Positions 60,195-64,000 of a stretch of 64,000 nt of DNA are shown here, in pieces. The stretch lies in the NCBI GenBank assembly GCA_950295325.1, contig OX485807.1, forward strand, positions 7,318,501-7,382,500. Reading direction: 5' to 3'. The notes under the pieces were generated by a model that was not told where the DNA came from, made no database searches, and saw only the letters and a program-made list of their open reading frames with translations. The stretch is from Polytrichum commune (lineage: Eukaryota > Streptophyta > Polytrichopsida > Polytrichales > Polytrichaceae). A program made the translations under genes and the position numbers. The first letter of the stretch is position 1. Every line of letters starts with the position of its first letter.

Positions 60195-60575
60195 CATCCA
60201 CAATTGAGAGTAATAGTGTTGAGGCACTAGCGCCCTCACTTAGGCGTGCAAGGGATACCAAATGAGGAAATCTGTAGAAATTCTCAACTAAGTACTGGCG
60301 CAAACTAGTCGTGACCTCGTCGCAAATCATTGTGTTATAATTTTGTAGTTGCCAACACCTCCTTAGTTGAATTCATAACTTGGTTGTGGAGGTAATTGGC
60401 AATGAGCCCACCAACATTGTCTCCCCAATGTGTTGGTTTACTCAAGTGTGAAATCTTTAAGAAAGCCACCTTTCATACGCTCAAACTCCAACATGGGTTG
60501 GCCATGTTGGAGTGTGTGAAAAACCGTGGCAAACTCAACAATCATCTTGGCCTTGTCACCAATAATTGAATTCAT
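60195..60575 (-). pseudogene. Decayed hAT transposase, N-terminal/catalytic fragment
   Basis: The minus strand reads MNSIIGDKAKMIVEFATVFH then LQHGQPMLEFERM, parallel to KVQFATLFQILKDGRPMLEY in the intact hAT transposase. HWGDNVGGLI and STKEVLATTKL follow, then a stop, and after a frame change MICDEVTTS with the first catalytic Asp, then ENFYRFPHLVSLARLSEG. Stops and frameshifts make it non-functional. It is likely the upstream part of the relic at 57405-57850. Confidence 0.72.
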
Positions 60576-62640
60576 GGCGGACCTATGAGAATAAGTGCAA
60601 GTGGTTAGAAGATTGTAGAGTTGGAGTGAAAACCAATAGCAAATTCAAAAAAACATTGGGAAATACAAACATAAATGACAAAAAATGTTGAAACGAAGAG
60701 AATAACCTATTAGCACATTGTCGGCATGTTAGGGCTCTGCATGTTGTAGATAGGAATTGCTTGAAGATGGTAGCACTTATAATATATGCGATACTAATAT
60801 ATTTCTTTCATACTTAGATTCGGCAGATACACCTTTGATTGGTGTTTGTGTACGTTTCAACAATAGAGTCTAGCGAATTCCCCCCCCCCCCTCCCCCAAA
60901 TCCTCAAAATTGAAGCACTGAGCTACAATCATTGGGGTGACAAAGCCATGTCATATGAATTATTATGCATATTTTCATCCAAGTGTGTAAACATTTGATA
61001 AAAAAAATTTGGTGATTCCATCAATTTTTATGATGTTTAAGAAAAAAATTGGTAATTTCATTGGAGCTTTGTGTTTAAATTGAACTCAATTTATGGGATT
61101 GTATATCATGGCCTCAAGAATATCATTGGAATGATCGGGTACAAACAATAGTCTTATTCTCAAAATAATCTTGATGTTAGATTTGAATTAGATAAAAGAA
61201 TTACTGGCAAAATAGGCTTGATGATTGTATAAAACAACTATAGTCTGATTAATAATTGTGATTTTTGAGATTGGAGATAGCAAGAGCAATGGTTCTTAGT
61301 TAATAAGATATCAAAGAATTGCAAACGTCATGTGGAGAATCTAGAATGTGTCATTGTAATATGCGAGTGATCACTTTGAGAATCAAATTGGATTAATTGA
61401 TTAAGGGAGAAAGGTGTCAGCCGAGACTATTGCATGATTGCTTGGGGGGGGGGCAGTGTGTTAAAAAGTTAAGGATATAGGTGCAAACAACCACTATTTT
61501 ATAGGGGGGTATTACTTTCAATTCTCTTCTTTTTTTCACATGCTATCATTATGTGATTTTCTACTTTGGGTAAATAGAAAAATTATTTGCATTACTTATA
61601 ATTCCAAATTACTTATTATTCCATACCCTATAGTACTTTAAAGATGTCCAGTGCCATTTTTGATACCCTATATTACTCTTAAGTCCATTTATAATTTTTA
61701 GCCCCCATGTTTTTAAAATACCCTATCATTTGTTCGCACGTATATTGCTACTCCAACCAATGACTACCCCCCCCCCCCCCGAGCCTGATTGATGAGGGTT
61801 TGTGTAGCCCAAAGGTTGCTTTGCATTAGCCCTTTGATAATCCATGGTATACGAAAAGTTCTTTTGGATATTTTTTGACTTTACATGAGTAGGCTCAATT
61901 AAAAGAGACTTACAACATTAGTGAAAGAGCTAGTGAAATTGAAATGTACTTGTAAATGTTATTTATGATTTTGTTGTGACTAACAAGATAATATGAAAGA
62001 GGCAAATGAATCTTTGTGATGCAGAGTTCTCTTTATTAGGCCATAGTCTTTTTACATGTATCACCGAATCTATATAATATATCTATAAGGACATTGTATC
62101 TCAAAACAACCATATTAAGGAAAACCAAAATCTTGATAAATGAACCAAGACTATGGACTTTAACCTAAGCAATGGCATGGCCTATTGCCTTGTGTGATGG
62201 ATATTTGTTACACACAACCGGTAAGGAGGTAAAGACAATTGCTTGGTGATATAATTAAATTAAGAATCAATTAAGGAAGATTGAAAACCTTGTGTGGGTG
62301 ACTACATTGCCAATTCAAATGAATAATCAATGCAAGACTATTGACCACAACAAAGTGCCCTTGGCTTTGGGTAAAAAGACAAAAATGTGATACTTTATGC
62401 AAGACTATTGACAATGATTATGCCTATGATTGTGCATTGCACAAGGTCCAATTAAAATGAACTCACTACCATACTATTGCCAAGGTAAATAGTGTGAGAT
62501 CAAATGACTATCACAAATGCATGATTTGGGGTTGAGAGACTTCTAAACCCTTATGCTTGAGTTTATGAATCACCCAAAATATTAAATAACTTGAAATGGA
62601 CCTAACATTGTCCTAATAAAACTTATATGAGACACCTAGA
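60576..62640. other. Intergenic, homopolymer runs, dispersed repeat
   Basis: No gene recognised. C or G homopolymer runs occur near 60,880, 61,443 and 61,769. Bases ~62,530-62,640 belong to the dispersed repeat shared with ~14,480-14,600. Confidence 0.45.
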
Positions 62641-63035
62641 CAATATAAAGATCACCTTTTGAGTTTTCCCTAAGTACTTCCCTAAGTTTTGTTTTATCCA
62701 AAATCTAAACTACATCATCAAATTCAAATTCACTGGTAGATTCCAAGTCCAAACATACTTTGAAAGTGAAACAACATAAGGATCACCTTTTGAGTTTTCC
62801 CTAAGTACTTCCCTAAGTTTTGTTTTATCCAAAATCTAAACTACATCATCAAATTCAAATTCATTGGTAGATTCCAAGTCCAAACATACTTTGAAAGTGA
62901 AACAACATAAAGATCACCTTTTGAGTTTTCCCTAAGTATTTCCCTAAGTTTTGTTTTATCCAAAATCTAAACTACATCATCGAATTCAAATTCACTGGTA
63001 GATTCCAAGTCCAAACATACTTTGAAAGTGAGTGA
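62640..63035. repeat. 131-bp tandem repeat, three copies
   Basis: GATCACCTTTTGAGTTTTCC begins units at 62650, 62781 and 62912, exactly 131 bp apart, with very few differences. The unit contains TATCCAAAATCTAAACTACA and is an amplified piece of the dispersed repeat also found once near 14,560-14,640. Confidence 0.93.
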
Positions 63036-63038
63036 TCT

Positions 63039-63424
63039 TATTGGTTGAAAGCAATTTTTTAGACCCTAGAAATTTATAGTAGGGTATGGGTCAAGGAAGG
63101 AAAAAAACCCAACACTAATGTGACATCACGTTTACATCGAATCTCCTCCTAGTCTAAGCAACAAATTTTTTAAAGCTTGCCCCCCACCCCCCCCCCCCCC
63201 CCTTTGAGTTCAAATGTAAGGTCCCTTCAACCAGTGTTCAAGATTGAAGCCCTCATATGAGTTTCATTTTGAAGGGCTCTAAAATTTGAGCTCTTCGGTT
63301 GAAGGGCTAGTTCAAATTCAAGACGTCAATTCAGTAATATAGAAATAAAATATAAAAAACTCATATTAAACTTATGCATGATTTATATGGTGCATGCTTC
63401 CAATACAATGTGAAGAATTAAGAA
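63039..63424. other. Related empty site for the hAT insertion, then short flank
   Basis: ATTGGTTGAAAG at 63,039 followed by a T run, AGACCCTAGAA and later AATGTGACATCA parallels the joined flanks of the hAT element at 853-5873. A run of C lies at ~63,180-63,202. No gene. Confidence 0.5.
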
Positions 63425-64000
63425 TCAACCATCTAACTCCACCTCTTCTAGTGATAATGCCCTACGCTTGTTGGTTCTTGTGCCAATTTTCCAAGATTCA
63501 AAAATACTATCCCAATCCATGAATTCAACTCCTAACCCATTTAGACTAACCCTCATTAAAGCATCTAGTGTGTCAAGGTTGAGTCTAGTTCTCCTTTCAC
63601 TCTTAACCCAATTTTGCTTTGAAAAATCACGCTCACAAACAGCAATGCTAGTTGGGATCACAAGTATGGCTTGCCATAGCGACATCATAGTTGGCCAATT
63701 AATCGTGAACTCCCGGTCATTGCCACAAAAAACCCAAGCTTCTTGCATACTTCGGCGTTCACAAATGGAACATAACATCTCCACGAATTCTAACAATTCC
63801 GCATTGCATTGATTAACAAGGTCATCGCTCCAACGGAAATGTGTCACCAACCGGTTCAACCATTGTTCCGTTAATGTCCCTCTGTCCAATTCATCTACGG
63901 GATAGTGCTTCGGGCTAAAAAGCCGGGCCGCATTGAAAATGGACAAGTCAGGAAATCGATCATTGAGTGTATCGATGATCTTCTGCACATACTGCCTCCC
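63425..64000 (-). CDS. hAT-type transposase or derived protein, C-terminal part, cut by the window edge
   Basis: The frame is open from the right edge of the window (first residues GRQYVQKIIDTLNDRF) to TGA at 63425, 191 residues. FTINWPTMMSLWQAILVIPT and SIAVCERDFSKQNWVKSERR with TRLNLDTLDALMRVSL match the hAT C-terminal dimerisation domain (W-P...L..LA..vL.IP.S.a..ER.FS......RR.RL...tL..L). The end EEVELDG is acidic. It differs clearly from the hAT at 1973-5070 and resembles the hAT class related to vertebrate ZNF862-like proteins. There is no stop or frameshift in the visible part, so it may be an intact transposon gene or a domesticated one; the catalytic region lies outside the window. 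Confidence 0.78.
   Translation of the reverse strand, partial: GRQYVQKIIDTLNDRFPDLSIFNAARLFSPKHYPVDELDRGTLTEQWLNRLVTHFRWSDDLVNQCNAELLEFVEMLCSICERRSMQEAWVFCGNDREFTINWPTMMSLWQAILVIPTSIAVCERDFSKQNWVKSERRTRLNLDTLDALMRVSLNGLGVEFMDWDSIFESWKIGTRTNKRRALSLEEVELDG

Noticed and set aside
1..64000. tRNA, rRNA, snoRNA genes, CRISPR arrays, bacterial-type operons
   Set aside because: I scanned for T-loop (GGTTCGA) contexts and regular spaced repeats and found nothing that folds or repeats convincingly; the window is plant nuclear DNA.

Overview
This window is nuclear DNA of a land plant. The evidence is a 23-exon gene for a full-size PDR-type (ABCG) transporter with GT-AG introns and LSTEQ/GLDARAA signatures typical of plants, plant-type hAT, PIF/Harbinger and CACTA-derived sequences, telo-box promoter motifs and abundant microsatellites. 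The species cannot be read from the sequence. Long AT-rich introns, a gene-poor layout and many diverged repeats suggest a large genome; a fern, lycophyte or other non-seed plant is possible but is only a guess.

Left part (1-17 kb): a complete hAT transposon (853-5873) has an 8-bp target duplication, GTTGACAG, and a three-exon transposase gene. It is followed by a ~2.3-kb tandem segmental duplication (7030-11573 and 11574-13874). A 2.2-kb PIF/Harbinger element (7091-9324, duplicated TTA) has landed in the first copy only, so the second copy preserves the empty site. A 567-bp MITE with related ends lies at 16188-16754.

Middle part (17-27 kb): an intact single-exon gene on the minus strand (17381-19252) encodes a 623-residue protein with one N-terminal membrane segment and five ~87-residue acidic tandem repeats; I do not recognise the family. 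Its promoter and 5' end are duplicated in inverted orientation at 21.0-21.6 kb, where the copy has lost its start codon. A frameshifted CACTA-associated DUF4216-like relic follows at ~22.1-22.8 kb. A duplicated telo-box promoter module then precedes a small Ser/Thr/Asn-rich ORF (25079-25471).

Right-middle part (27-44 kb): the ABC transporter gene runs on the minus strand from ATG at 42124 to TGA at 27051. The 23 exons I assembled sum to 4509 nt (1502 residues) with all phases matching, in the order NBD1-TMD1-NBD2-TMD2. Intron 12 holds a 40-nt chimeric pseudo-exon built from the start of exon 13 and the end of exon 14. Intron 9 holds a 508-bp MITE, intron 15 a dispersed repeat, and intron 1 an array of ~300-bp repeats. 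The promoter has a TATA box, and upstream of it lie diverged tandem repeats and a dense cluster of microsatellites.

Right part (44-64 kb): no intact host gene was seen. It is mostly a diverged array of a non-coding repeat family (44-51 kb), interrupted by a 2087-bp solo-LTR-like insertion (TSD AAGGG) and a 97-bp retroposed fragment (13-bp TSD). It also holds ~0.45-kb tandem repeats (52.5-53.9 kb), pieces of a decayed hAT transposase on the minus strand (57.4-57.85 and 60.2-60.6 kb), a 131-bp tandem repeat, and the 3' end of another hAT-type transposase gene that runs off the right edge. All coordinates and splice sites were read by eye; similarities to named families are from recalled family motifs, not from searches.
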